A stretch of DNA of 51,334 nt from Saprospiraceae bacterium (GTDB taxonomy: Bacteria > Bacteroidota > Bacteroidia > Chitinophagales > Saprospiraceae): assembly GCA_019634045.1 (NCBI GenBank), contig JAHQWA010000259.1, positions 1 through 51,334 on the forward strand, in the 5' to 3' direction. Below are positions 1 through 11,300 of this stretch, piece by piece (position 1 is the stretch's first letter; each line of letters begins with the position of its first letter). The translations under genes and the position numbers were made by a program. The notes beneath the pieces are model-generated. The model was not told the DNA's origin, did not search any database, and worked only from the letters and a program-made list of their open reading frames with translations.

Positions 1-1
1 A

Positions 2-460
2 CAAGCCTTTCCCGGATTTGTCTTCAATTATCAGTTCCTAGATCAGCAGCTGGCCAATTTCTACGAATCGGAAACCCGATCGGCTTTTCTATTTAAAGCT
101 TTTTCCATCATTGCTATTCTAATTTCAGCCCTGGGCTTATATGGCTTGGTGTCTTTAATGGCGATTCGCCGGATGAAGGAGTTAGGCATTAGAAAAGTAC
201 TAGGCGCCTCCGTTCAAAGTATTGTGGTGTTGTTTTCCAAAGAATTCACCTTGCTCATTGGCCTAGCCTTCTTACTGGCTAGTGGCTTGGGGTATTGGTT
301 ATTGGATCAGTGGCTCACCAACTATGCCTACCGAGCCCCCATCACCCCTAGCGTATTTATCTTGGCTGGAGGTATTACCTTGTTGTTGGCCTGGGTAACG
401 ATTAGCTTTAGGACCGTCCAATCTGCTCGTATCAATCCGGTAGAGACCTTGCGTCAATAA
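2..460 (+). CDS. FtsX-like/MacB-type ABC transporter permease, C-terminal part (5' truncated by window)
   Basis: The frame is open from the left edge, so only the last ~152 residues are present. What is visible is the hallmark end of an FtsX/MacB-type permease. There is a membrane segment (residues ~32-50 of the fragment), then the conserved cytoplasmic stretch KELGIRKVLGAS, then two more hydrophobic helices and a tail ending in SARINPVETLRQ. The same layout and closely similar motifs (KEMGIRKVFGAN) recur in the complete permease ending at 6372, so the two are paralogues. Such permeases normally work with a cytosolic MacB-like ATPase, not visible here, and move lipids, peptides or drugs across or out of the inner membrane. 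The substrate cannot be told from the sequence. Confidence 0.85.
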   Translation, partial: QAFPGFVFNYQFLDQQLANFYESETRSAFLFKAFSIIAILISALGLYGLVSLMAIRRMKELGIRKVLGASVQSIVVLFSKEFTLLIGLAFLLASGLGYWLLDQWLTNYAYRAPITPSVFILAGGITLLLAWVTISFRTVQSARINPVETLRQ

Positions 461-602
461 ACGCATGAACAGCTAGGCAGCTTAAGTGTATAATCCGTGA
501 CCAAATTAGCCTAGAAGGAATATTTCAAAATCTAGATAAAGGGCTACCTTGTTGCTCTAGCATACCGTGCTAAGACTAAGTCTACTGGCCTTTATAACTA
601 GT

Positions 603-3209
603 ATGAAAATGAATCGTATCCTCTCCTTTGGGGCTTTTACGGCCTTCGCTCTTCTTGTCCTACTACTTTCTATTCATCCGAATAAGCAAGTCCTACCAGA
701 AATTCCCCTTGAAACATCTGGGGCGGGCTTAAGTCTGGAAAGCTGGTCATTTGAAAGATCTTATCCGGAGACCTCCATCCCGATCCATAGTTTTCAGGAA
801 GCCTTTCAAGAACATCAGGCTCAATTACTGCAAAAGTCAGGTTCTCCAACTGGAGAATGGGAGAGCCTAGGGCCTGAAAATATTGGCGGGCGCATCCTTT
901 GTCTCGCCTTCCACCCCACTGATCCAAATACCATTTATGCAGGTTCTGCGGGGGCGGGATTATGGAAAACCACGACAAAGGGCGTTGGGCGTACTGCCTG
1001 GGAACATGTCCCAACCAACTTTCCGGTAATTGGCGTAGCCACTATTGCCATCGATCCCAATAATCCGGATCACATACTAATTGGTACCGGAGAAACCTAT
1101 GGCGTTGGCTTTGCCCGTCCTGGCACCGAAAATCGGCTTACTCGAGGTACCTACGGGATAGGCATTCTGCAAACCAATGATGGCGGTCAAACGTGGACTC
1201 AAGTGTTAGACTTTGACCAAGATCAAATCATTGGTATCCAAGACTTGGAGATGAACCCGAGCAATCCCTTAGAGGTATATGCTGCCACCACTTTAGGCGT
1301 ATATAAAAGTGTAGATGGAGGAAATGAATGGAACCTTATTTTTATCAAGTCGAACTGCGTGGATATTGAAGTCGACCCTAATGATGGAGAGGTAGTGTAT
1401 CTCTCCCACGGCAACCTCAACTTCGATCTCAACATCACTCGATCGGGCCTTTACAAATCGATCAATGGTGGAGAAAGTTTTATAGAATTAGTCGACCCGA
1501 ATCTACCTAGCGCCTGGTCAGGCAATGCCAAACTAAGTATTGATCCCAATAACTCTACTATCATATACGCAGCTGTCCAGGATGCTTTCTTCAATGAGAG
1601 CGCCAATCCGCCCCGAGGCCTATTTAAATCCACCGATGCAGGTGAGAGCTGGACCAATATCAATCAACAAGATATTGCCCGTTTCCAGGGATGGTATTCA
1701 CATGATATTGCGATCAATCCCTCTAATTCTGAAGAATTGTATAAGGTGGGAATTGACGCCTGGAAGTCGGCAAATGGAGGGGCTCTTTTTGAGCGAAAAT
1801 CCAATTGGGCGCTATGGACCTTTGGTCAGATATCGGTGGATTCCGTAGAAGGGAGACCAGGCTATGTGCATGCCGATATCCATGCCGTTTATTATCACCC
1901 CTTGGAACCCGAAAAAGTATTCTTCGCTACTGACGGTGGCGTTTTTTCTACGACGGATGGGGGCACCACATTTACTACGCATAACGGAGGGCTACAAACG
2001 ACACAGTTCTATGCCAATATGTCGAGTTCCAGCACCAATCCAGACCTGTGCATGGGAGGTACCCAAGATAATTCCACCTACATCTATAGAGGCGAACCTT
2101 CCTGGTATAGGGTGATCGGCGGTGATGGGATGTCTGCCGCCATTCAAGCACAAAATGACCAAGTTCTTTTTGGCTCTGCACAAGGGTTATACCTAGTCAA
2201 ATCCACCGATGGAGGCTTCAGCTTTGCCAATGCCTCACCAGACTTCATCGATGGGGATCGAGTTGCCTTTTCCGCCCCCTACGAAATTGCCCCAAGCAAT
2301 GATAATATCATGTATGCGGGCTCTCTCATCCTCTATCGTTCCTCCAATGCCGCGGAAAGCTGGCTGCCCACGAGAAACGTAGCTATTGATGGATTTAATC
2401 GGACGGTTAAAATTGGCATTTCACCTTTTGATCCTGATATCGTATTCGTAGCTACAGCGCCAGATCCTTTTACCGGAAGCGGCTCAGCTAAAGTATTTAA
2501 ATCTATAGATGCTGGGCAAACCTTCAGTCAAATGATGGGACTGCCCGATCGAGTTTGTAAAGATATTACCATTGACCCCAATGATGACCGGGTCGTTTAT
2601 CTGGCTTTCTCCGGGTTTGGCACCGATCACGTCTATAAGACTATTGATGGTGGAGACAACTGGTCTTCCACTGGAGCAGGACTACCTGATGTTCCCACCA
2701 ACACGATTGCGATTGACCCCCTGAATACGGATGATGTATATGTAGGTAATGATCTTGGTGTGTACCATTCTACTGATGCGGGCCTCAGCTGGGAAAACTT
2801 CAGCGATGCTTTACCGGATGCCACTATGGTGATGGACCTTAATATTTCTCCGGCCAATCGAAAGCTCAGGATAGCTACGCATGGTCGTGGTATTTACCAA
2901 CGTGATTTTGTTTCTTTCCCGCTGGATATAAACGAAACATCTATTGCAGAGGCCCAACTGAAGATTTACCCTAATCCCACTAGTAAATGGGTAAACCTGG
3001 AGGTGGAATTAGCAGCCTCTATACCGAAGGCCTCCGTGCGGCTTCTTTCGATCTCCGGGCAGGCCTTGCAACAACTTTATCAAGGACCGCTCAGCCTCGG
3101 CGCAAACCAATTACAATGGGAACTTAGCTCTAACTTGCCGAAAGGCCAATACCTCCTTCAGCTGGAAATGGAAGGCAAGCTCATTAATAAGCGGCTGCAA
3201 TTGCAGTGA
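603..3209 (+). CDS. Secreted Asp-box (sortilin/VPS10-like) beta-propeller protein with T9SS sorting domain
   Basis: A large (868 aa) exported protein. The ATG at 603 gives a clean signal peptide (MKMNRILSFGAFTAFALLVL); an upstream GTG at 567 in the same frame would add 12 residues and is less convincing. The body is full of Asp-box/BNR motifs of the form S-x-D-G-G-x-T/S-W (NDGGQTW, SVDGGNEW, STDAGESW, TIDGGDNW, STDAGLSW) alternating with IDPNNP strands, as in sortilin/VPS10-type and photosystem-II-HCF136-like propellers. The last ~85 residues (LKIYPNPTSKW ... GQYLLQLEMEGKLINKRLQLQ) are a type A Por secretion tail, so export through the outer membrane by the type IX system and surface attachment or release are expected. 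No catalytic residues are recognisable; a binding or scaffold role is likely. Confidence 0.85.
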   Translation: MKMNRILSFGAFTAFALLVLLLSIHPNKQVLPEIPLETSGAGLSLESWSFERSYPETSIPIHSFQEAFQEHQAQLLQKSGSPTGEWESLGPENIGGRILCLAFHPTDPNTIYAGSAGAGLWKTTTKGVGRTAWEHVPTNFPVIGVATIAIDPNNPDHILIGTGETYGVGFARPGTENRLTRGTYGIGILQTNDGGQTWTQVLDFDQDQIIGIQDLEMNPSNPLEVYAATTLGVYKSVDGGNEWNLIFIKSNCVDIEVDPNDGEVVYLSHGNLNFDLNITRSGLYKSINGGESFIELVDPNLPSAWSGNAKLSIDPNNSTIIYAAVQDAFFNESANPPRGLFKSTDAGESWTNINQQDIARFQGWYSHDIAINPSNSEELYKVGIDAWKSANGGALFERKSNWALWTFGQISVDSVEGRPGYVHADIHAVYYHPLEPEKVFFATDGGVFSTTDGGTTFTTHNGGLQTTQFYANMSSSSTNPDLCMGGTQDNSTYIYRGEPSWYRVIGGDGMSAAIQAQNDQVLFGSAQGLYLVKSTDGGFSFANASPDFIDGDRVAFSAPYEIAPSNDNIMYAGSLILYRSSNAAESWLPTRNVAIDGFNRTVKIGISPFDPDIVFVATAPDPFTGSGSAKVFKSIDAGQTFSQMMGLPDRVCKDITIDPNDDRVVYLAFSGFGTDHVYKTIDGGDNWSSTGAGLPDVPTNTIAIDPLNTDDVYVGNDLGVYHSTDAGLSWENFSDALPDATMVMDLNISPANRKLRIATHGRGIYQRDFVSFPLDINETSIAEAQLKIYPNPTSKWVNLEVELAASIPKASVRLLSISGQALQQLYQGPLSLGANQLQWELSSNLPKGQYLLQLEMEGKLINKRLQLQ

Positions 3210-3400
3210 TCGGTGGCCGTGCTTGCAAGAGAGAAAACTGACGAAAAGACCCTCCTTTTAGACTCAAAACATCCTCCGTTTGACCTGCTAATTCGAGGGC
3301 TCACCTCTTAAAAATCTAGATTCCAGACAACTTTCCTGGATTGAATTTGTCTTTCAAGTGTTTTATTTCGACATTTACGAAAGAAATAAAGACTAGCACA

Positions 3401-3730
3401 ATGAAAGGTACTCATCTCGGTGAATTCGAAGAACTTGTACTATTGATCGTAGCCGTATTGTTCGATAATGCTTACGGGATCGCCGTCCAAGAAGAAATTG
3501 CTAAGCGCAGTGGTAGAAAGGTGACGATCAGCACCGTGCATTCTGCACTGCATCGCCTGGGCAAAAAAGGCTACGTTACTTCCCGATATGGAGAAGCTAC
3601 CGCCACCCGTGGCGGACGTCGCAAACTACTGTTCACGGTCACTCCAGCTGGCGAAGGGGTACTCAGCCATAGTCGCAAGCTTCGCAATGACCTGTGGGAA
3701 TCCATTCCCGAAATCGCATTCAAATTTTAG
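3401..3730 (+). CDS. PadR family transcriptional regulator
   Basis: A 109-aa winged-helix protein. MKGTHLGEFEELVLLIVAVL followed by YGIAVQEEIAKRSGRKVTIS, TVHSALHRLGKKGYV and a beta-wing with GGRRKLLFTVTPAG is the typical PadR N-terminal DNA-binding domain. The start at 3401 matches family length; an in-frame upstream start at 3341 would add 20 unrelated residues. Its stop lies 5 nt before the ATG of the FtsX-type permease at 3736, so the two are almost certainly cotranscribed and translationally coupled. In Bacteroidota and Acidobacteria, PadR genes sit repeatedly beside permeases that carry a prefix domain, and the regulator is presumed to control its permease. The ligand is unknown. Confidence 0.9.
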   Translation: MKGTHLGEFEELVLLIVAVLFDNAYGIAVQEEIAKRSGRKVTISTVHSALHRLGKKGYVTSRYGEATATRGGRRKLLFTVTPAGEGVLSHSRKLRNDLWESIPEIAFKF

Positions 3731-3735
3731 GATAC

Positions 3736-6372
3736 ATGTCATCACATCCTTCACCACCCGACTGGATCAATCGACTCTTAGAAGCGATATGTGATCCAAA
3801 GAGATTGGAAGGTATCCAGGGGGACCTGGCCGAGCTTTATGAACAGCGACTGGATAGAAAAGGTAAGCGAAGAGCCGATTGGGCTTACTGCTTCGATGCC
3901 TTAGGATTCCTCCGTCCTTTTGCTTGGAAAAAGCCGAATATCTCTACACTAAATCACCTGTATATGTTTAGAAATTACCTAAAAGTGGGGCTCCGCAACC
4001 TCAACAAACATCGAGGCTACACCTTTATCAACATGTTGGGGCTTGTGATCAGTTTCACCTGCTGTCTCTTAATCGGTTTACATCTACAAGATGAACTGAG
4101 TTTTGACCGCTATCATGAAAAGCACGACCGCCTTTTCCGCTTAGCGAATCACACCGCCGGCGCCTCCTATGAAAATGGAATTGCAAAGGTATCAGAACCT
4201 TGGGCTCCCGAGGCCAAAGCGACCATCCCGGAGATCGAAGATGCCTGTCGCTTCGTTTTTGTAGGACAAAGCCTTTTTACGAAAGGAGATCAACAATACT
4301 ACGAGCGGGGCGGTTTATACACGGATCCAAGTGTTTTCAATATGTTCAGCTGGAAACTATTGGATGGGGATCCCAAGCAAGCATTAGCCGAGCCTAATAG
4401 TATTGTACTTACTCGAACCTTAGCCCAAAAGTATTTTCCATTGGGTAATGCGCTGGGAGAAAGCCTGACGATCGATAATGAGAAAGTTTGGAAAGTAACT
4501 GGAATTGTAGAGGATGTGCCGGACAACTCGCACTTCACTTTCAATTTTCTTGTATCTCTAAACTCTTACACCCCTCCTGATCAAGGAGATAAGTGGGTAC
4601 GATGGAATCAATACTATTCCTTTGTACTCTTGGACCAAAAGGAGTCCAAGATCGAAGCAGAAAAAAAATTAGATCAAATGCTCGATCAACATCTGGAAGC
4701 GGAAACAGCGGCTGCCTATACCCCCTTCTTGCAACCCATTGCTTCCATCCACTTGCAATCCAAATTGCATAGAGAAATGAGTACCAACGGAGATTTGAGT
4801 TATATCTACATCTTCGGGATCATTGGACTCTTTATCCTATTGATTGCTTCTAGCAACTTTGTCAATCTTTCCACGGCTAGGGCTACGCATCGAGCCAAGG
4901 AAGTAGGGGTGAGAAAGGTCATTGGGGCCAATCGAAAAAGTCTGATCTTCCAATTCCTCAGCGAGTCTACGATAGTAGTAGCCACCGCGGCACTGATCGC
5001 AATTGGTTTGACACGATTACTCCTCCCCTCGCTAAACACTTTTCTAAATAAATCTCTTCAACTGGACCTATTCACCAACCCATACTTATTGTTAGGCTTG
5101 TTGACCATGGTTCTATTTACTGGCTTCTTAGCAGGTACTTATCCCGCTCTTGTTCTTTCAAGTTTCCGTCCTATTCAGGTACTGAAAGGTTCAGGGGGAG
5201 AAGCATTCGCCTTCTTCAAGCGTGGTGCGATTGTAAATCGGGGGCAGCTACTCAGAAAAGGACTGGTGGTTTTTCAATTCATGATCGCTACCTTCCTCAT
5301 CATTGCTAGCCTGGTCGTATCCGGGCAACTGAAGTACATCAATAATAAAAACCTAGGTTTTAATAAGGACCAGATTATCAACATCCCCCTCTCCTATCCT
5401 ATTGATCAAACCAAACTAAGCACCTTCCAAACAGATCTAGAAGGCATGCCTGGCATCCTGAGCGTGTCTGCTTCTGCCAATCGTCCTGGAGGGAGTGATT
5501 ATGGAGTCCCCTACCAGGCCATCGGTTTGCCCGAAGATCAGCAGCCTGCCATGCGCTGCTTGGTGGTAGACGAAAACTTCCTAGATACCTATGAGATTAA
5601 GCTTGCCAGTGGGCGTGGCTTTTCCAAGGAAATCGCCACCGATAGCAATGTCTATTTGATCAATGAAGCCGCCGCCAAGCAATTTGGCTGGGATAATCCC
5701 CTGGAGGAGCGCTTGGCCATGCCTGCTGTTGAGCGGGAAGCCGCCTCGATCATTGGAGTCGTCAAAGACTTTCATTTTCATTCTTTGCACGAGCCCATTA
5801 CGCCGCTCTATTTCTTCATGGAGAAGACCTGGTATTCTCAACTGAACCTAAAATTGGATGCTAATCGCATCAATGAAACGCTAGAAGCGATCGAGACACG
5901 TTGGGATCAATTTGACTCCGATTTACCGTTTCGTTATTCTTTCTTTGATAGAAGCTTTGGCGCTTTACACGCCGCCGAAAGAAGAACAGGGCGAATGATC
6001 AGCATCCTAACGCTACTGGCCATCTTTATCACAGCCCTAGGCCTATTTGGCTTAACTACCTATACAGCCGAGAAGCGCACGAAAGAAATGGGCATCCGTA
6101 AAGTATTCGGAGCGAATTGGCTAGATATCCTTTCGCTCTTTTCCAAGGAGGTTCTTGTCTTAGTCGGAATAGGGATAGCCCTAGCTACGCCGGTTGCCTG
6201 GCTGGTAAGTTCCAACTGGTTGGACAACTTCGCCTATAATATAGGGCTTGGAGTTGGCTTTTTCTTGCTAGCCGCAGTGCTGGCGCTCGGTATTGCTTTG
6301 ATAACCGTAAGCTATCATGCCTTGGTATCGGCGCGGCGCAGTCCGGTGGTATCCATTAGGCATGAGGTTTAA
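3736..6372 (+). CDS. FtsX-like ABC transporter permease with N-terminal permease-prefix domain
   Basis: An 878-aa inner-membrane permease. The first ~70 residues (PPDWINRLLEAICDPKRLE, GDLAELYEQRL, ADWAYCFDALGFLRPF) form the soluble prefix domain found on PadR-associated permeases. Then come an ordinary MacB layout: a membrane helix at ~95-120, a large extracytoplasmic MacB_PCD domain, three helices around residues 360-480, a second prefix helix and periplasmic domain, and three final helices with KEMGIRKVFGANWLDILSLF. ATG 3736 is chosen because it lies directly after the PadR stop; an in-frame start at 3694 would overlap padR. No ATPase gene is next to it, so the energising subunit must be elsewhere. 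It probably exports a lipid, peptide or toxic compound; the substrate is unknown. Confidence 0.9.
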   Translation: MSSHPSPPDWINRLLEAICDPKRLEGIQGDLAELYEQRLDRKGKRRADWAYCFDALGFLRPFAWKKPNISTLNHLYMFRNYLKVGLRNLNKHRGYTFINMLGLVISFTCCLLIGLHLQDELSFDRYHEKHDRLFRLANHTAGASYENGIAKVSEPWAPEAKATIPEIEDACRFVFVGQSLFTKGDQQYYERGGLYTDPSVFNMFSWKLLDGDPKQALAEPNSIVLTRTLAQKYFPLGNALGESLTIDNEKVWKVTGIVEDVPDNSHFTFNFLVSLNSYTPPDQGDKWVRWNQYYSFVLLDQKESKIEAEKKLDQMLDQHLEAETAAAYTPFLQPIASIHLQSKLHREMSTNGDLSYIYIFGIIGLFILLIASSNFVNLSTARATHRAKEVGVRKVIGANRKSLIFQFLSESTIVVATAALIAIGLTRLLLPSLNTFLNKSLQLDLFTNPYLLLGLLTMVLFTGFLAGTYPALVLSSFRPIQVLKGSGGEAFAFFKRGAIVNRGQLLRKGLVVFQFMIATFLIIASLVVSGQLKYINNKNLGFNKDQIINIPLSYPIDQTKLSTFQTDLEGMPGILSVSASANRPGGSDYGVPYQAIGLPEDQQPAMRCLVVDENFLDTYEIKLASGRGFSKEIATDSNVYLINEAAAKQFGWDNPLEERLAMPAVEREAASIIGVVKDFHFHSLHEPITPLYFFMEKTWYSQLNLKLDANRINETLEAIETRWDQFDSDLPFRYSFFDRSFGALHAAERRTGRMISILTLLAIFITALGLFGLTTYTAEKRTKEMGIRKVFGANWLDILSLFSKEVLVLVGIGIALATPVAWLVSSNWLDNFAYNIGLGVGFFLLAAVLALGIALITVSYHALVSARRSPVVSIRHEV

Positions 6373-6385
6373 GGATTGGAAGGAA

Positions 6386-7819
6386 CTAGTTGGCTAGACA
6401 AAAAGGAATGTTGAAGACTCCTTCTTCATCAAGTCCAATGAAGAAGTATAGTCCAGTGGGTTCTTCCTTCAGATGGATGAGGAAGGGTTTCTGTCCAAGG
6501 TTGGCAGGAACCCTTCCTCTTGTGATGATCCTGCCAAAAGCGTCTCGAATTTCGAACGGCAGCTCTTTCACCATACTAGGTTCCGTGGCCAGGTAGAGAT
6601 GCTCCGTCACTGGATTAGGATATAAGATCCATTTCCCTCTACCCGCTTTCTCCTCCGTCGCGCTAATCATTTCCAGACATGCTCTAGGACCAATATCTAC
6701 TTCCAAGTCGTCTCCCATTCCTAGAAATATACCAGTTCCTCGAGCGGGACTCAGCGATGCCAAAGTATAGTATCCAGTGGAATGTTCCAGTAAAAATGGA
6801 TCAGTACTGCGATCGGTTTGCCCATTAAAAAAGGCGGCATTAGGATCGTTTTCAAAATAGCCATAGATGTTATGACGGCTGTCCACCAGAAGCCTTGGAA
6901 GATCTTCGGGCTGCAATAAGACATCTGCTTTTGCATTACCCCAAATGATGCTATTCAGGAATTGAAGTTGTAATAGAGAATCAGCAAAACTTTCAAATCT
7001 CAGGCCATAACCCGATCTGAAAGGCAGCTCATCATCTAGAGAAGGTGCATTGAAAGCAACTAAGCTGTTTAATAATTTGAAATTGCCGCGATTGGCTGAT
7101 TGTTCGAAACGAATTGCCGATCCATTATTATTGCTAAACGTCGAATTTACCAGGATTAAATCCGAGATCAAAGTGCTAGCCCCATCCTCAAAATGCAGAA
7201 TGGCTTGGGCGGGATGTGCCTCATTCTCGGTCACCAAACATTCGGACAATAGCAGCTGGACCTTAGATAGATAACTAATGTGTCGAATAGCTCCTGCCTT
7301 ACCTCCTCGAAGCTGTAAACCATCTAAAATAATAGCAGAAGAATTGCCTTCCGTCAACAGAAAGTTCAGAATGGGTTGTTCGCCTCCTTCGAAGACGGTA
7401 GGGTATTGGCAAACATCACGTTCAGAAAAATCAGCATTCCATCCCCCCTGGATCATAACTCGCGGAGCCTCAGCATCGAAAGGATGTTCATAGTGAAGTG
7501 GATAGACCCCATCCGGAATTTGCAGCACACTTCCTCGCGGAGCATTGGCAATGAATTCTTCCAAGGGCTGCTCCTGATGGTAAGGGATAAAAACGGGCTG
7601 AGCGGGATCTCCGGGATCGGACCCTAAAAGGTACTCATAGATGTTTAGCACCCCATCTTGATCTTGATCTTTCCAGGCATCTGTGGGGTCGTTCCAGTCC
7701 AGGGATCTATGAAATTCCCAAGGATCAGGCATACCGTCCCAATCATTGTCCCAGCTTTCCAATTGAGCAGTTCCGAATTGAGGCAACAGGAGCAAAAGCC
7801 CCAGGTAGATTTGCTTCAC
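6386..7819 (-). CDS. Secreted parallel beta-helix protein with Ca-binding repeat and T9SS sorting domain
   Basis: The most credible start is the GTG at 7819, which gives MKQIYLGLLLLLPQFGTAQ, a textbook signal peptide; the frame stays open to 7954 but the extra 45 residues are not signal-like. After cleavage comes a thrombospondin-type-3-like, Asp-rich pair (DNDWDGMPDPWE ... DQDQDGVLNIYEYLLGSDP). It is followed by a right-handed beta-helix region (APRGSVLQIPDGVYPL, then VMIQGGWNADFSERD and repeated short strands with NNNGSAI, NSIIWGNA), as in pectin-lyase-fold surface proteins with unassigned chemistry. The C-terminus (WILYPNPVTEHLYL ... GLYFFIGLDEEG) is a Por sorting domain. It converges on the permease gene with only 13 nt between stops. 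Carbohydrate binding or cleavage is possible but unproven. Confidence 0.8.
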   Translation of the reverse strand: MKQIYLGLLLLLPQFGTAQLESWDNDWDGMPDPWEFHRSLDWNDPTDAWKDQDQDGVLNIYEYLLGSDPGDPAQPVFIPYHQEQPLEEFIANAPRGSVLQIPDGVYPLHYEHPFDAEAPRVMIQGGWNADFSERDVCQYPTVFEGGEQPILNFLLTEGNSSAIILDGLQLRGGKAGAIRHISYLSKVQLLLSECLVTENEAHPAQAILHFEDGASTLISDLILVNSTFSNNNGSAIRFEQSANRGNFKLLNSLVAFNAPSLDDELPFRSGYGLRFESFADSLLQLQFLNSIIWGNAKADVLLQPEDLPRLLVDSRHNIYGYFENDPNAAFFNGQTDRSTDPFLLEHSTGYYTLASLSPARGTGIFLGMGDDLEVDIGPRACLEMISATEEKAGRGKWILYPNPVTEHLYLATEPSMVKELPFEIRDAFGRIITRGRVPANLGQKPFLIHLKEEPTGLYFFIGLDEEGVFNIPFCLAN

Positions 7820-8290
7820 CGACTTAAAGGTTAGAATGGCTAAACTATTAAGATATGGACAATATTTTGACCGAGGATGCTCGACCTTCAGTAATAACCC
7901 ATTCTTAACCCAGACTTGACATTTAGATAAACTGGAATCTTCAACAAAAAACAAACTACCTCCCTATTCTGTCTCATCAGCAAGCCCACCTTAATTCAAC
8001 TATCTAATAATCAAGTATTTAAAAAATAATTTTCACAAAATCGAATTAATTAATATTAATAATACCATTCATGATTTCTTTAAAAATCCTTAATCCCCAA
8101 CGTCCATAATTGCCAAAGGCTCCAACTTAATTTTGGGGTTTGAAATTGAATACAAACAAAATCAACAACTGCCGGTCTAATCAAACCTCATCCCAGACAT
8201 ATCTAAGCATCAGTAGCTCTGGTACAAATCCTTCTTGGAACTAAAGATCAGTCACACTTTATCAAACATAAATAGACAAATTCACGGTTT
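7820..8290. other. AT-rich divergent intergenic region
   Basis: About 470 bases between the divergent beta-helix gene and the first susC. The part from 7980 to 8110 is very AT-rich. One match to the Bacteroidota -7 element TAnnTTTG (TAATTTTG) occurs at 8128-8135 on the plus strand, but no well-spaced -33 TTTG accompanies it. No palindrome resembling the CAAACGTTTG sites elsewhere in the window is present. It must hold promoters for both flanking genes, but I cannot place them with confidence. Confidence 0.4.
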
Positions 8291-8308
8291 ATGGGAACGC
8301 TAATTACT

Positions 8309-11300
8309 ATGCACAAAAGGCTCCTTTTTATCCTGCTAGGGAGCATCCTTTGTACGGGACTGTGGTCACAAAACCAGTCCATCAAAGGCAAAGTATTGGA
8401 ATCTGGCTCCAACGCCCCTATGATTGGAGTATCTGTGATGGTAAAAGGAACCAGCACAGGAACGGTTACCGACATTGAAGGGACCTTCGAATTGGAAGCT
8501 CCAGCGGATGCAACCTTGATCCTTTCCTACATCGGTATGGAAAGCCAAGAAGTAGCTTTGAATGGCCGCACTGAACTTGAAGTGGTTATGCAAGAAGATG
8601 CCGTGGGGCTATCCGAAGTCATTGTTGTAGGATACGGGGTCCAGAAAAAGGAAAACCTATCCGGTGCAGTAGATCAGATTGGTCCGGAGCAAATTCAGAG
8701 TCGGCCAATCAGTAACCTTTCTCAGGGTTTGCAAGGGATCTCACCCAATTTGAACATCGAGTTCAATAGTGGTGCACCAGGGCAGGCAGCCAAGATTAAT
8801 ATCCGAGGCCTGACGTCAATCAATGGCGGTGAGCCTTTGATTTTGATAGACGGGGTGCCTTCCGATGCCATTGAACTTAATCGCTTGGCACCAGAAGATG
8901 TAGAAAGCATTTCTGTGCTAAAAGATGCCTCTTCTGCTGCTATCTATGGTGCTCGTGCTGCTTTCGGGGTAATCTTGATTACCACTAAGACAGGTTTTCA
9001 GGAGGGTGTTAATGTATCTTACAATACGAACTTCTCTACAGGCACCCCCACTGTACTACCAAACAAAATCACGGATCCATACATCTATCTTCGCGTTAGA
9101 GAAACGTCTACAGACAATACGCCTTGGGATAATCAGAACTACAGTGACGAAACCTATGCCTGGGCGAAGGAAAGGTCAGACAACCCAAACACAGCAGGTG
9201 TTCGTCAAAACCCAAATGATCCTTCTATTTGGGAATACATGGGTGACCAAGATTGGACGCAGTACTTCATGAACAACTATACAGAGGCTCAGAACCACCA
9301 CTTAAGCATTACGGGTAAGTCACAGTCGACTGCCTATATGCTATCAGGTTCTTATAACCGTCAGAACGGGGTATTGAGCGTAGCGGATGACTACTTTGAT
9401 CGTTACACGATGAGGGCTAAAGTCAACTTCCAGGTGAATGATTGGCTCAGTATAGGTAACAATACTTACTTGACTCTTACTGAGAGAGAGAACCCTGCTT
9501 ACTTCAGTCTATGGGATCTATTCAACTTCCACCCGACGGATTGGGATATCAACCCAGATGGAACTTGGGCCAATACAAGTGTGGGAGAAACCGGAGCGAA
9601 ATTGACCAATGGCGGTACTTCCAATGAAGAATATAATAGCTTACAAACTACCTTAACTGCTGAAGCCAAGATCTTTGGTGACCGCTTCAAAGTAAACGCT
9701 GACTTCACTACTAGAAGAGGAAATAGTGATATCAATACTTTCTGGACAAAGTACCTTATCGGTTATGGTCCGGAGGATGTCAGAGAACAAGGAACCAATG
9801 CGGCTTTCCGTAGGTCTATTGAAGATCGTTACAATGTCTTTAATATCTATGCAACCTACAATCAGCAGTTCGGACAAGATCACAACTTGACCATTATTGG
9901 TGGCTTCAACCAAGAATACTATAGAAGTGAACGTTTCGATGCCTATCGAGAAGGGGTGATCTCAGCTTCCTTGCCTACCATTGCCTTGGCTACTGGTGAA
10001 GCGGAAGTGGATGAGGCCATCTGGGATTGGGCCGTAAGAGGCGCATTCTACCGCTTGAACTATATCTTCAAGGAGCGCTATATTATCGAATTCAACGGTC
10101 GTTATGATGGTTCTTCCCGTTTCCCACAGGATAAGCGATTTGGATTCTTCCCATCTGCTTCAGCAGCTTGGCGCATTGACCGTGAAGGATTCATGGAAAA
10201 CCAAAACTTAATTAGTCGCTTGAAGTTAAGAGCTTCTTACGGAAGTTTGGGTAACCAATTTGTGAGCGAATACGGTTACATTCCAACGATGAGTGCCGTA
10301 TCGGGTAATTACATTTTCGGAGATAAACTACCTCAGCGCATCACTCCTCCAGCTATCGTTTCCTCTAACTATACTTGGGAAGATGTTACATCCACCAACC
10401 TTGGATTGGAAGTGGGCATTTGGGAAGATCGACTTTCTGCTTCATTTGACTACTACGTACGAGAGACCAAAGGTATGTTGACCTTAGGCCGTGACCTACC
10501 GGATGTTTTGGGTGCTGCCGAACCACTAGAAAATGCAGGTGACCTTGAGACCAAGGGCTGGGAAGTATCTCTAGCTTATCGCAATCAATTTAGACTAGCT
10601 GGAAAACCGTTAAACTTTAATACTCGAGTGGTATTATCTGACAATCGCTCGACTATTACCCGCTTCGACAACCCTAACCTGAACTTGAATCAGTACTATG
10701 CGGGAATGGAAGTAGGTGAAATCTGGGGGTTGGAAAGTGATGGATTTTTTACTTCCCAAGAACAGATTGACAACTTAGATCAAAGCAGCTTGATTCCTTG
10801 GGGAGCGCTTTCAATTGTTGAAGGATGGCCGAGATATGTGGATCAGGATGGAAATGGAGCTATCGAAAAAGGACTTACAGTCGATGACCCAAAGGACCTA
10901 AAAGTAATCGGTAACATGACGCCGAGATATCTATTTGGAATCAACCTGGGCTTCGAATGGGCCGGGCTTGATATCAATGCCTTTTTCCAGGGCGTAGGAC
11001 AACGCGATTACTATCCGCTGGACTATCTCTATTGGGGCTTCTACCAGCAGCCATACGCCGGTGGCTATGCTCACCTACTGGACTTCTATCGTGCTAATGA
11101 TGATAGCCAAGTAAATTTGGAGAAACACTCTCAAAGCTATATTGAGGCCGGCTTGGCCAATGCCAATACGGATGCTCGCTACCCACATCTACAAGCGTGG
11201 TTAGCAGATAGAAACCTAGGAGAACGAGTTGACCAATCTAAAGGGTTGGCCATCCCTCAATCTGACTACCTATTGAATGCAGCTTATGTAAGATTTAAGA

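Noticed and set aside
8128..8135. TAATTTTG as promoter of the first susCD pair
   Set aside because: Matches TAnnTTTG but has no properly spaced -33 TTTG, and the region is so AT-rich that chance matches are expected.
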